From Fidelibacterota bacterium (GTDB taxonomy: Bacteria; Fidelibacterota; Marinisomatia; SCGC-AAA003-L08; JACNLC01): a DNA stretch of 64,000 bases. The stretch lies in assembly GCA_018657495.1 (NCBI GenBank), contig JABHXA010000004.1, positions 1 through 64,000 on the forward strand. The letters are read 5' to 3'. The translations under genes and the position numbers were made by a program. Positions 9,001 through 16,198 of the stretch are shown here, piece by piece. Below the pieces are notes generated by a model. That model saw only the letters and a list, made by a program, of their open reading frames with translations, did not search any database and had not been told where the DNA came from. Each line of letters starts with the position of its first letter. The first letter of the stretch is position 1.

Positions 9001-11601
9001 TACATCAATGTATCCATCACCTTCTTGTGTTGCAAGATAGGCTGGAGGGCATAAGCTCCACATTCCACATGCTTCATCAGTTGCTGGGGATTCACCTATG
9101 CCGTCATAAAATGCAGTAACAGTATAACAATACTCAACATCGTGGACAGTATCATGGTCTTCATAGGTTGTTTCAGTGACATCAGTGAGGAATTCACCAT
9201 CTTTATAAATGTAGAAGCTAGTTTGTGCATCGTCAGGATGTGCATCCCAATTCAAGACAACATAATCACCTTCGCCACTTGCTGATAAATTTGAAGGCTC
9301 ACCAAGTTGAGGTTCGGCACAGGCGGTATTTGAAAATCCTGAATTACCTTCATCATAAATGGCTTTTACATTATAACAATAGGTTTCCAGATACCATAGT
9401 TCGTCACTGGTATCAACGTATTCTAATGCTTCTGTAAATTCTAATAATTGATTGTCACGATATACTTCATAACCGATTAAATCACGAGTATTTGAAATAT
9501 TATTCTCAGCATAATCTTCGTGAATCTGGTATAACTCGTCATCAAATTCTGGAGCTTCATCGCCACCAACACAATCCTGATATTCCTGTTCACAAAGACC
9601 ATCCCAGGCAGTATCGCAACAGTATGGATCGATTTCAATTACAAATAAATAACATGGGTCGTTATCAGGATATGGTGCTTCAGCATCACAGTCAATAACA
9701 ATTACGCCATCTGGTACATTCCAAGTGAGAGTTATTTCTAATCCATTTTCTGTAGCAACGAGATTCTGTGGAGGTTCAAAGAATTCGTCGAGCGTAACAA
9801 CACATACTTCATTGGAAACTTCCGAAACAACGAAATCATTATAAGCTGCTACCGTATAACAGTATTCAACACCCGTTTCTAATCCAGTATCGGCATAGTT
9901 TTGTAGATCTGAGTTACCTACCATAGAACCATCACGGAATATATAGTATCCTACGACTTCCCAGGGTTCTGGATGAATCCAGATCAAATTTGCCATTTGA
10001 AATCCAGGTGTAGCAGACAGGTCGGTTGGTTCGAATAGAGGTGGAGGTTCAATACCATCAACGACAATGAGACCATTTTCTGATTCAAATTCTACAGCGT
10101 TTCCTGCTGGGTCAGATAAGATACTGCTATTGCCATTTACAGAAATTTCAACTTCGGTATCATATTCACTTGTTGAAAGATATGTCATCGTCATAATTGG
10201 ACCAGCACCGGCTGAGATCCCAACTGCGGTTAGATCAAAACCAACAACAATTGCTGAACCATCTTCCTGTTCATTAAATGTCAAACTGAATGCAGCCGTT
10301 CTTTCTGTTGTTGCGATACCAGTAATATCCATGTAATTAGGAAAGTCATTTAGTTGCAATTGGAATCCTGCAATAACTTCTTCAGGATTGGTCATGGATA
10401 AATCTACATCAACTGATTCATTAGCAAGAACATCACCACTGCCCATATATAATGTCGTAACATCAACAGGAGGAATATCAATATTTGTAAATGAAATTGT
10501 TTGAGAAGCGCTTGCATTTTCATAATCTACATGAAAACCATCAGAAATGGTAACTGTGAGTTCATGAGTTCCAAAATCAACACCGGAAATTGTAAAGTCA
10601 TCTGTATAGTACATACCAGTAAGAGAGCCGTCAACATAACCATGATAATGATCACCATCTACCATATTTTGACCGCTTACAGATACATTAATATCATTGC
10701 CGACAATGGTTGCACCATCAACAGGGGCGTCAATTGTGATAGTTGGATCTTCAAGTTGACCGCCGGTGACAGTGAAAGTACCATTGTCGAAGGTACCTTC
10801 CAAAGCATTGCCATCAGGGTCGGATAAAATCAGATTGGTAAAAAGCATATCGGCAACACCACCCATAACACCCGCTTCAAAAGTCAAAGTAGCAATAGGT
10901 CCTTCACCGGGGGCAACAGTTGCACCTGAAAGGGAGAATCCCAACACAAGGCCAATTTCATTTGTAGATAGTAAAAATCCGGCAGTTCTATCTGTAATGG
11001 ATGCGCTTAAAAGTGTGACAAGATCTGGATCATCAACAAGGGTAAATTGAAATCCACCTATTTCCATGGTATTTTCCATAGATATCTCAACAGTTCCTGT
11101 ACTACCGGCATCAGCCGTCCCATCACTCATCGTGAGATGCGCCATATCTTCCACTACAGGAGTACCCCAGTCAGCATAACCGCCTTCCTGGTCAAATTCT
11201 GCATCTAATGCACCACCTGAATCATCTGAGAAAATTAGACTCTCCAAAATTAGTTGGGCATAATCTTCAGAAAAATTATTTAAGGCAATTGATAATAAAA
11301 GACCTTCACCGGCAGGAATAGTTGAACCAGTTAAACTGAATCCCAATATCAGACCATCAGTATTTGATGATAATAGGAAACCGGCACTTTGAGCAGAACC
11401 CCCAGATGCTCCAGCTACATCAAAAGCATTTGGATTATCTGTTAAATTGAATTGCAACCCGCCAACGTCGACAGTACTTACCATATATACATCCACATAA
11501 TCGTCTCCCACATCTGAAATATTTACATAAATATCAGCTGCAAAGAGGCCGGTAATGGATACAATAATACCTATTACGCTTTGTTTTAGAAAACGCGTCA
11601 T
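1..11601 (-). CDS. Giant secreted multidomain surface protein (cohesin-like, FN3, PPC-like modules), C-terminus beyond window
   Basis: I read every in-frame codon from the ATG at 11601 to base 1 and found no stop, so at least 3867 residues are encoded; the C-terminus lies outside the window. AAGGAG precedes the ATG by about 8 nt. Residues 1-21 form a signal peptide. Cohesin-like modules (GGFQFTL / LGFSLSG / PAGEGP motifs) lie near residues 22-140, 155-280 and 383-515, and again near 3158-3284, 3299-3431 and 3471-3594. An Ig-like module lies near 285-375. The middle holds about sixteen FN3-like modules marked by YRDG and YCYTV. Three copies of a roughly 200-residue module lie near 848-1046, 1573-1771 and 2273-2471. 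PPC-like modules lie near 1268-1385 and 2688-2815, and DSYGDGIY modules near 1984-2088 and 2951-3048. A CTDPDAYNYDPEA repeat pair lies near 3596-3645. No catalytic domain was recognised. An adhesin or scaffold role is inference. Confidence 0.93.
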   Translation of the reverse strand, partial: MTRFLKQSVIGIIVSITGLFAADIYVNISDVGDDYVDVYMVSTVDVGGLQFNLTDNPNAFDVAGASGGSAQSAGFLLSSNTDGLILGFSLTGSTIPAGEGLLLSIALNNFSEDYAQLILESLIFSDDSGGALDAEFDQEGGYADWGTPVVEDMAHLTMSDGTADAGSTGTVEISMENTMEIGGFQFTLVDDPDLVTLLSASITDRTAGFLLSTNEIGLVLGFSLSGATVAPGEGPIATLTFEAGVMGGVADMLFTNLILSDPDGNALEGTFDNGTFTVTGGQLEDPTITIDAPVDGATIVGNDINVSVSGQNMVDGDHYHGYVDGSLTGMYYTDDFTISGVDFGTHELTVTISDGFHVDYENASASQTISFTNIDIPPVDVTTLYMGSGDVLANESVDVDLSMTNPEEVIAGFQLQLNDFPNYMDITGIATTERTAAFSLTFNEQEDGSAIVVGFDLTAVGISAGAGPIMTMTYLSTSEYDTEVEISVNGNSSILSDPAGNAVEFESENGLIVVDGIEPPPLFEPTDLSATPGFQMANLIWIHPEPWEVVGYYIFRDGSMVGNSDLQNYADTGLETGVEYCYTVAAYNDFVVSEVSNEVCVVTLDEFFEPPQNLVATENGLEITLTWNVPDGVIVIDCDAEAPYPDNDPCYLFVIEIDPYCCDTAWDGLCEQEYQDCVGGDEAPEFDDELYQIHEDYAENNISNTRDLIGYEVYRDNQLLEFTEALEYVDTSDELWYLETYCYNVKAIYDEGNSGFSNTACAEPQLGEPSNLSASGEGDYVVLNWDAHPDDAQTSFYIYKDGEFLTDVTETTYEDHDTVHDVEYCYTVTAFYDGIGESPATDEACGMWSLCPPAYLATQEGDGYIDVTWDETSCGEEVYLQYDSGTLANAFYFYDTYELGYAHGTRFDVGTDFDVLAASLYILSEGDEYWPWPDATHGPVRVLVFDDNNGLPGNLLFEESAVPVDGWATVTPNLTGLSGAFHVIGSHEEGWTDLEGFGVDDGVNYADNMVTMQAGTWSTGDVLGYGGDYMTAGLINAYGQVQPMSFGNLPSNPFADMSVVESLPENLLGVENFNETHPSYYNSPTRELLGYDLWRDGQVIVEDIDPTVFSYHDDGLTNMQEYCYSMTANYTEGSSLPTEEVCDTPIPGYEPTNLVAEDLGGIIALAWAEPLPFDNPVLDYQVYRDGDLYDVATGLTYDDMDPVAGVTYCYTVTARYVSGESYPSNEACEVYYLDPPVGLWSTGFDELHAIELNWNEPGTVLCADELIDELPFFAEGTNVGMGDDFLVQGSQGEDYAYGFYVDDFMVIDITVCDPATDFDPKLEIFTTDIDCNETTTGNYNDDNTCQFSNLQSSLLGVQLNAGQYYIVVDGFGGQTGNYGITVTESGTGQEPAPIEDFIAYESEKTGNEISFDDWTWADGSNLNYNRELEGYNIYRDGDYLAFTEPDVFTYLDEYDSAMYDTEYCYIIRTLYTDGESVPSNESCSQWNLSVATNLTVSPVETWLELEWTAADYDVIEYNIYKDGEFLTSVGGTSYTDLDTEHDVEYCYYITVTHAVDGDIGESQPTETKCNMWELCPPANLAAEPSDRAVDLTWEEVACGEEVYLETGDGVLANAFYFYDTYELGYAHGMRFDIGASFDVLAASLYILSEGDAYWPWPDGTHGPVRVLIFDDNNGLPGNLLFDGEATAENGWATVYPDLTGLEGAFHVVGTHNEGWTDLEGFGVDGGVDTPDNMVTMQAGTWSTGDVLGYGGDYMISTLVWAQGGLQPMSFGDLPSDPFTDMSVVESLPEDLLALENSNESHPDYMPNATRDLLGYDMLRDGTAIAEGLDPSVYSYHDDGADIEGLVNNTEYCYTMIAHYTEGPSQPTNEVCTTPFVPAPTELVATPLLGQIHLDWMVPPEGGGEIFEYIVYRDGDFYDSSSTNSYDDNDTDPGIEYCYNVSALYDGGESAQTNESCAMWDVDAAASLTATGVDEQQAIHVEWMPPGSEVTLTVEILTDVFASETSWDLYSDDGEMIFNMQDALQNNITYTWDVVISPGTYTWTLYDSYGDGIYQPGYYTLAINGEVFAENYNFTGSVESVTFNTSDALLSVSNWNYLNPQPFEKGQDITDEMVANQELADPTIVVEPRNTRNLLSYELFRDGDFLASVAPDVLEYWDLYPSANNDTEYCYFVVAEYDEGTAEPSNTACAQWELSAPSNLVVEPSGSSLELMWDTAGSDDLIEYLIYKDGEFFTSTTETSYTDLETDHDVEYCYTVSGLYDIGESGSTDEDCGMWRLCPPGYLAADPGDQLINVTWDEVSCGEEVALQYDDGLLANAFYFYDTYELGYAHGIRFDVGTTFDVLSASIHILSEGDEYWPWPDGTHGPVRILVFDDNGGLPGNLLYEESVVSEDGWATINPDLTGLEDAFHVVGTHAEGWTDLEGFGVDGNVDHPNNMVTMQAGTWTTGDVLGYGGDYMMAALINAYGQIQPMSYSDLPVNPFEDFSQVASIENVNGQVGDESHPPFYVPADGSRELEFYSLFRDDEEIAVFTDLSTFNYLDDALNNMQEYCYTMSATYTEGESPLTDPVCATPIPGEPAFNLIALGTEDNIEVSWEGAPDALEYVVYRDGVELDRTNDHFYADDSAINDIEYCYFVTAQYISGESFPTNEMCAEWSLGEVVLWIETEGNGFIELNWTDPSGGGGGGGGNGETIEEAILITSVPYDDTQNTANFMDDYDEVCPYTGSLSPDVVYAWIASPGQYHVDICDSDYDTKLYIYDEDQNLIDCQDDTCSSPDGSSFRSDININITTAGWYYVVVDGYGSQAGTYNLSITDGFLLSEGHDNQPEKDDTIPYVELGHGGDIEPAEPRTESRELEGFFIFRDGDELTFVDDPDARAYVDMALVNGEEHCYTVLPMYNPEGPAGMSNEECGAADAGPMCPPEHFTVETVDGEDFAHLSWELPGDCDPGGGGDGNVLVTIMTDTWASETSWNIVDSSGSFVDGIEGGTLTDLTLYTWDIDLAGGAYTFNIIDSYGDGIYCSDNGYYQIDVNGTTIGGGPGVGCDFGAGMSHDFTTGGLLLSSSAFHFEPPIQGEKGQAEYDMSGTENVEVVVYVNETARTERLNGYNIYRDGEWIVEVDEYTTEYDDTHANGLTYDVEHCWYMVAIYDDGLSNLTEEICDTVVDPANIADLWFIGGTLEAGSSGTFDIELDNALNVAGFQFTVNNDPNLLSATDIAITDRTEGFVVEYNAQGDGSVIIVGFSLIGAEIEAGSGPILELTYEAGGGILSPTDVNISFSDVFLGGSMGELILTLGHDGNILVNPTGASELSVGNGTAELGGTTSIEISLTNEFDIAGFQFNLSFDPDIASLVNAFPTDRTDGWSVSGGPETGTIIGFSIMGVPIAPGEGPIVEVVVMGESEGIADACLGDIILSDMDGIQVPASIECGIFTVGGVVVVDAPVITDISAGSDQIDIDWTWEAPEDAPIDDDISNSRSTVDLSFESYVDGQLGIFMTNEIDVAGFQFNLDSDNGGYALNGVSGGTAADNGMLMSTNTGGLVLGFSLSGDVIPAGEGVLVYADVTFDGDEACFSLSAPIFSDEFGVAIDVDTGEEYCVGGVEVLGCTDPDAYNYDPEATVDDGSCVYEGCMDPDALNYDPDATIECDDCCEYPFEATFNVYRDGSWHDTVVGMYSYSDTGLGGGETYCYTVTAVLEDGTESDYSNEECATTSSDCAVDMYSNLPDPTGEFSLIIVSDVMGIEMGDCDEIGVFDANAILNEGNCETEIGELLVGSTVWTGEQASISAIGSLDYCAFGGDQFPGYVEDNPIVYRYYSAADGMEYAVEAEYTAGNGTFGQLITTAVLHIVTDVTQELTLNQFQNNKFSTYVQADDMTT
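4190..9060 (-). repeat. Three long coding repeats with about 2.1 kb period inside the giant gene
   Basis: A module coding for the motifs ANAFYFYDTYELGYAHG, WPWPD, GPVRVLVFDD, GWTDLEGFGVD and MVTMQAGTW occurs three times, near plus-strand positions 8465-9060, 6290-6885 and 4190-4785. The copies are about 2175 and 2100 nt apart, and each is flanked by the same order of FN3-like modules. The copies are clearly homologous in protein but have diverged at many codons, so the duplication is not recent. Confidence 0.85.
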
Positions 11602-12086
11602 CTCGTTTCTCCTTTTGTTTGTTTGATAGGGAATTCTCCGAAGAAGTTAATTTCAAAAACTCCTTGTTGTGTTTATTATTTTAATCTCTCGAAATTTTTA
11701 TTTAAAAGGATTATTAATATTTAATTGACCTTAAAAATCGGGAATATCCGCACTACTCCGCCAAGGAAGTTAGCACATCGCAGATATTATTCTCAATAAT
11801 TCTTTCTAAACTATAGCCTTTATTTCACCCAAATCGATGAAAAATGGATTAATTTTATATGTCGTAATTTGATATATTTACTAATTTACAACCACACATC
11901 CAGTATTCATTGAAAAGGATCAACCAGTTTTTTTCAGAGAATTGAGCATGGGTTTTGATAAACAGTCAGCCACTCGAGTTCTAACTTGGTTTAGCAAAAA
12001 ATTATTTTGAGTAAAATTATTTAAATCTTTGGATATAACATTTTATTTTGCTCCTTAACCTTCAAAAATCTTGAAAAGGAAATAAA
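11602..12086. other. Divergent intergenic region, 485 nt
   Basis: This AT-rich stretch separates the minus-strand giant gene from the plus-strand prenyltransferase gene, so it should hold both promoters. Apart from the ribosome binding sites (AAGGAG before the giant gene, AAAAGGA before the prenyltransferase gene) I recognise no gene, repeat or convincing promoter motif. Confidence 0.6.
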
Positions 12087-12965
12087 TTGAAACAATTATT
12101 TTCATTGGAAATGCTAAAATTGCTGCGCATTCACCACTGGTTGAAAAACTTGTTAATTTTTCTCATTCCGCTTACTGGTCATATGCTCGATGGGTATGAA
12201 CAGGTTTTTTTTGGATTTGTTAGTTTATGTCTTCTGGCGTCATCAATATATATTATAGATGATGTTATTGATGTTGATGCAGACCGATCTCATCCTGTTA
12301 AAAAATATCGACCTGTTGCCAGTGGGAAAATTTCAATAAGAATTGCCCTTACTGTTTCAATTTTTCTATTAGCTGTTTCTTTTTATACTGCATCACTGAT
12401 CAATTCTGCATTTTTATATACCCTCATCGCTTATCTAATTGCCAGCCTGTCTTATATTTTAATATTAAAGAAAATTCCTGTTCTGGATGTAATAGTTTTA
12501 ACATCATTTTATTTGATTAGAATATTTTCCGGAAGTTTGATTTCAGGGATTCCCCCTGGAGAATGGTTCACTATATTCAGTGTATTTCTATTTCTGAGCT
12601 TGGCAATTCTAAAAAGATATGTTGAAGTGAAGTTGATTTGCAGCGGCGAAGGAAAATCTAAAGTTCTGGGCAGAGGTTATAAAAAGATAGATTTAAATCT
12701 CCTTCAAATGCTGGGGTTGCAATGCGGCTTAATATCCATACTGGTATTATGCCAGTATATAAATAGTGATAAAGTGTCTGAAATGTACAAACATGCAGAA
12801 ATCATCTGGTTTATTGTACCTATGTATTTAATCTGGATAATAAGAATTTGGTTTCTTGCCAACCGTGGCAAAGTAAATTATGATCCATTATTATTTACTT
12901 CGAAAGATATTCAATCATATATTATTGGTGCCCTCATTATAATAGTGTTGTATTTTGCAATTTGA
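12087..12965 (+). CDS. UbiA-family prenyltransferase, decaprenyl-phosphate phosphoribosyltransferase-like
   Basis: This 292-residue polytopic membrane protein has the UbiA-family aspartate motif near residues 57-70 (IDDVIDVDADRSHP), followed by a KKYRPVASG segment, and about eight or nine hydrophobic segments. The N-terminal LRIHHWLKNLL matches the subgroup that contains decaprenyl-phosphate 5-phosphoribosyltransferase (Rv3806c type). That enzyme transfers phosphoribose from PRPP to a polyprenyl phosphate in the inner membrane; the exact acceptor here is unknown. I keep the TTG start because AAAAGGA lies 6 nt upstream; an ATG at 12111 is the alternative. The gene stands alone, 254 nt before pyrR. 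A PRPP-using enzyme beside pyrimidine genes may be coincidence. Confidence 0.8.
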   Translation: MKQLFSLEMLKLLRIHHWLKNLLIFLIPLTGHMLDGYEQVFFGFVSLCLLASSIYIIDDVIDVDADRSHPVKKYRPVASGKISIRIALTVSIFLLAVSFYTASLINSAFLYTLIAYLIASLSYILILKKIPVLDVIVLTSFYLIRIFSGSLISGIPPGEWFTIFSVFLFLSLAILKRYVEVKLICSGEGKSKVLGRGYKKIDLNLLQMLGLQCGLISILVLCQYINSDKVSEMYKHAEIIWFIVPMYLIWIIRIWFLANRGKVNYDPLLFTSKDIQSYIIGALIIIVLYFAI

Positions 12966-13097
12966 TATTTAATAAAAGAAACTATTAAATAGTTTACTAC
13001 TTATAAATTGTCATTGAAAAAATTCAACTTGATGAATATAATTATATTTTAATGACAATAATATCCTCTAAATTTGATGCCAAGTATTCCTTTAATT

Positions 13098-13118
13098 CTG
13101 TCCGGGAGACAGGCAAGG
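13098..13118 (+). promoter_or_regulatory. Candidate PyrR-binding RNA element in the pyr leader
   Basis: The leader contains CTGTC-CGGGA-GACAG, a 5-bp hairpin, followed by GCAAGG. This resembles the PyrR anti-antiterminator consensus (UCC, then GAG, then GCAAG), though it is one base shorter and lacks the full GAGG. It lies about 100 nt before pyrR. No clear terminator hairpin follows, so control by attenuation is not established. Confidence 0.3.
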
Positions 13119-13191
13119 TATCACGCTTACTGCAAAGACTTTCTAAATAACCTCCCAGGCTGAATCCAATCGGAATATCATAACAGATATT

Positions 13192-13209
13192 TTTCAAATT
13201 AATTTGAAA
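13192..13209. promoter_or_regulatory. Perfect 18-nt palindrome just upstream of pyrR
   Basis: TTTCAAATT is followed directly by AATTTGAAA, a perfect 9+9 palindrome ending at the start of the ribosome binding region (AAGGATTGGAG) of pyrR. It could be an operator for a dimeric regulator. Because it is AT-only apart from one C/G pair, chance or a weak hairpin are also possible. Confidence 0.35.
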
Positions 13210-13219
13210 GGATTGGAGC

Positions 13220-13774
13220 ATGAAAAAAATAAAATCACGTCTTATGGATGAGATCCAAATAACACGATCGATTACCCGATTATCCCACGAAATCATCGAA
13301 AATAATCCAGATATGTCCAAAATTGCCATGATAGGTATCCGTACCCGCGGTGAATTTCTTGCCAGACGAATTCATCAACAGGTGCAAAAGATTTCAGGTG
13401 CAACATTGCCGCTGGGATATCAGGATGTCACATTTTATCGCGATGACTTTCTTACCAATCTGGGATCACCACAAATAAAGCCATCGGATATCATATTTGA
13501 CCTGGATGACATGCATGTCATTTTAATCGATGATGTTCTTTATACTGGTCGAACTATCCGGGCTGCCATGGGTGAGCTTTTCACCTTTGGAAGACCTGCT
13601 GCAATTCGACTCTGTGTTTTGGTCGACAGAGGGCATAGGGAACTTCCCATAAAAGCAGATTATGTCGGTAAAAATTATCCAACGTCGCTTAAAGAACATA
13701 TACATGTGCATGTAAAAGAGGTGGACGGTGTTGATGAAGTCCTCCTGATGGAATATATTGAGGAGAACGAATAA
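13220..13774 (+). CDS. pyrR: PyrR: pyrimidine operon regulator / uracil phosphoribosyltransferase
   Basis: The 184-residue protein has the PRPP-binding motif VILIDDVLYTGRT at residues 100-112 and the family segments GIRTRGEFLA (39-48) and DVTFYRDD (69-76). PyrR binds pyr mRNA in response to UMP and, in many species, has uracil phosphoribosyltransferase activity; it acts in the cytoplasm. The length is normal. It heads an operon: its stop codon overlaps the pyrB start by one base (TAATG). Its leader contains a candidate PyrR-binding hairpin (13098-13118) and an 18-nt palindrome (13192-13209), so autoregulation is plausible but unproven. Confidence 0.95.
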   Translation: MKKIKSRLMDEIQITRSITRLSHEIIENNPDMSKIAMIGIRTRGEFLARRIHQQVQKISGATLPLGYQDVTFYRDDFLTNLGSPQIKPSDIIFDLDDMHVILIDDVLYTGRTIRAAMGELFTFGRPAAIRLCVLVDRGHRELPIKADYVGKNYPTSLKEHIHVHVKEVDGVDEVLLMEYIEENE

Positions 13775-14706
13775 TGGGAGCGCTAAGTAGAAAACATTTT
13801 CTTGATTTGGAATTTGCACCAAAAGAAGATTTGCAGAAAATAATTGATACTGCTTATACATTTAAAGATGTTCTGGACAGACCCATCAAAAAAGTACCGT
13901 CTCTTACCGGAAAAAATGTTGTCAACCTGTTCTTTGAAAACTCAACCCGAACAAGAATGTCATTTGAACTTGCAGAAAAAAGATTGTCCTCAGATGTGAC
14001 AAATTTTTCAGCGAGCTCCTCAAGCCTCAGCAAAGGTGAATCGCTTAAAGATACAATACAGAATATCCATGCCATGAAAATGGATGCCGTTGTGATGAGA
14101 CATCCCACCCCTGGATCTGTTTACCAGTTAACAAAGTTCGTTGATGCAGTTGTCATAAATGCCGGTGACGGGACCCATGAACATCCAACTCAGGGAATGC
14201 TGGATATGATCAGCATTCATGAGAAGTTTAATGGATTGGAAGGTGTAAAAGTGGGAATCATTGGAGATATTCTGCACAGCCGAGTTGCCCTATCTAATAT
14301 TTTTGGTTTGATAAAAATGGGTGCCGAAATCACCCTCTGCGGACCACCACATTTGATACCAGTCAATGTTGAGGAATTGGGTGTGAATGTCACATACGAT
14401 GTTGATGAACTCATTGAATGGGCCGATGTAATAAATGTGCTGAGAATCCAAAGAGAAAGAATGGGACTGGGATTGATTCCCTCAATTAGAGAATACCGGC
14501 ATCATTTTGGAATCACAAATGAGCGATTGACAAATCATAAAAAAGAAATTGTTGTCATGCATCCCGGGCCTATGAATCGAGGAGTGGAAATCGATAGTAA
14601 TGTGGCTGACAGCGAACAGGCAATAATTTTAAACCAAGTATTAAATGGGGTTGCAGTCAGGATGAGCATATTATACCTCCTTCTCAGCCCTGGGGAGGAA
14701 AACTGA
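13774..14706 (+). CDS. pyrB: Aspartate carbamoyltransferase catalytic subunit
   Basis: This enzyme condenses carbamoyl phosphate and aspartate to N-carbamoylaspartate, the committed step of pyrimidine synthesis. At 310 residues it has normal length for the catalytic chain. It shows the carbamoyl-phosphate motif STRTR at residues 57-61, the HPTQGMLDM motif in the middle and HPGPMNRG near the C-terminus. The start overlaps the pyrR stop, and its own stop overlaps the pyrC start (TGATG), so the three genes are probably translationally coupled. No pyrI regulatory subunit is present nearby, which fits the PyrR-controlled class of ATCase operons. Confidence 0.97.
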   Translation: MGALSRKHFLDLEFAPKEDLQKIIDTAYTFKDVLDRPIKKVPSLTGKNVVNLFFENSTRTRMSFELAEKRLSSDVTNFSASSSSLSKGESLKDTIQNIHAMKMDAVVMRHPTPGSVYQLTKFVDAVVINAGDGTHEHPTQGMLDMISIHEKFNGLEGVKVGIIGDILHSRVALSNIFGLIKMGAEITLCGPPHLIPVNVEELGVNVTYDVDELIEWADVINVLRIQRERMGLGLIPSIREYRHHFGITNERLTNHKKEIVVMHPGPMNRGVEIDSNVADSEQAIILNQVLNGVAVRMSILYLLLSPGEEN

Positions 14707-15995
14707 TGAAAAAATTACAATCGATAACCGGGAGTCTATTATTAAAGGATGGAACAATATATGATCCAGCCACAGGTAAATCATCAGTGGGATCAGTTCT
14801 TATCAAAGATGGGTTAGTTGAGGAAATACTTTCAAGTGGCAAGGTGATCTCTGCTGATACGATAATAAATTGCACTGGCAAAGTGATAACATGCGGTTTT
14901 ACAGATATCCATGTCCATTTCAGAGAGCCGGGCAGGGAAGATAAGGAAACCCTGGAAACAGGGAGTCTTGCTGCCTTAGCAGGGGGGTTTACCAGGGTTT
15001 GTGTCATGCCTAATACCAATCCTGTTCTCGATACACCTGAGTCCATTCGATTCATACTGGACAGGGCAAAAAAACTCCCTGTCGAAATCTGTCCAATTGG
15101 TGCAATAACCAAAGGGCAGGGTGGTACAGAGCTGGCCGAGATGGGTGAAATGATAAAAGCAGGTGCAGTTGCAGTTTCAGATGATGGGTTACCAGTGGTA
15201 AATGGTCAGATGATGAAAATTGCTGTCGAATATGCCGGCCAATTTGGAGTACCGGTTATAAATCATGCTGAAGATGTATTAATCAGATCCGATGGAGTAA
15301 TGAATGAAGGTTCACTGTCTACCCGATTGGGATTATCTGGCAATCCTGATATTTCAGAGTCGGTAATGGTTTATCGCGATTTGGTGATAGCAGAATATGT
15401 CAGTGGAAAAATTCATGTACCTCATGTTTCAACAGCAAAATCAGTCGAACTTATACGCCGGTATAAGAAAAAAGGAGTGGATGTGACTGCTGAAGTTACA
15501 CCCCACCATCTCGGTTTGAATGAAAATAAGCTGGTTAATTATGATACAAATGCAAAGGTAGCTCCGCCATTACGTACGGATGATGACCGCATAGCGCTGA
15601 TAGAAGCATTGAAGGATGGGACAATTGATTGCATCGCTACAGACCATGCACCGCATACAATAGAAGAAAAGGAATCGGACTTTAATCATGCACCCTGTGG
15701 TATGATAGGTTTAGAATCGGCTTTTGGAATGGTGCACAGAACACTGACGGAACATGGATTTGATATATTTGAAATAATTGATTTACTCACGGTGAATCCT
15801 GCAAGGGTGATGGGATTTGAAGTACTTCCTATAACAAAAGGGCAAAAAGCAAATTTTACAATTATTGATCCAACGAGCAAATGGACATTTACAAAAAGCG
15901 ATATCCACTCAAGATCAAAAAATAGTCCGATGCTGGGCACGGAATTTCAAGGTGAAGTAATAACAACCATATTTGGGAAAAATATATTCTCATAA
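14706..15995 (+). CDS. pyrC: Dihydroorotase (class I, metal-dependent amidohydrolase)
   Basis: The 429-residue protein cyclises carbamoylaspartate to dihydroorotate. The HVHFREPG motif (residues 69-76) supplies metal-binding His69 and His71. VINHAED and HVPHVST give further His ligands, and ATDHAPHT carries the catalytic Asp. This arrangement is the long, class I dihydroorotase typical of PyrR-type operons. It is the last gene of the pyrRBC operon and is followed by a 203-nt gap before rplM without an obvious terminator. Confidence 0.96.
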   Translation: MKKLQSITGSLLLKDGTIYDPATGKSSVGSVLIKDGLVEEILSSGKVISADTIINCTGKVITCGFTDIHVHFREPGREDKETLETGSLAALAGGFTRVCVMPNTNPVLDTPESIRFILDRAKKLPVEICPIGAITKGQGGTELAEMGEMIKAGAVAVSDDGLPVVNGQMMKIAVEYAGQFGVPVINHAEDVLIRSDGVMNEGSLSTRLGLSGNPDISESVMVYRDLVIAEYVSGKIHVPHVSTAKSVELIRRYKKKGVDVTAEVTPHHLGLNENKLVNYDTNAKVAPPLRTDDDRIALIEALKDGTIDCIATDHAPHTIEEKESDFNHAPCGMIGLESAFGMVHRTLTEHGFDIFEIIDLLTVNPARVMGFEVLPITKGQKANFTIIDPTSKWTFTKSDIHSRSKNSPMLGTEFQGEVITTIFGKNIFS

Positions 15996-16198
15996 CTAAA
16001 GACCTTATTTATATAGCCGAGGAAAGGAGTTGAAGTAATCGACTGGATTTTTGTGAAATCTATAAGGGTATTATTGAGTTTATTTTAACAGATAAAATAT
16101 TTCTTCAAAATAAATTGTCTTTCTACTTGATTGGACAATTACAGCGAGGATAAATTATCAGGCTTTTCTATAATAATATTTATGAAATTAAGGATTGA

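Noticed and set aside
4190-9060. CRISPR or tandem DNA repeat
   Set aside because: The repeated units are long, diverged and coding, with no short regular spacers.
13042-13329. Minus-strand frame overlapping the pyrR start
   Set aside because: It overlaps the pyrR leader and gene, has no ribosome binding site and no coding-type composition.
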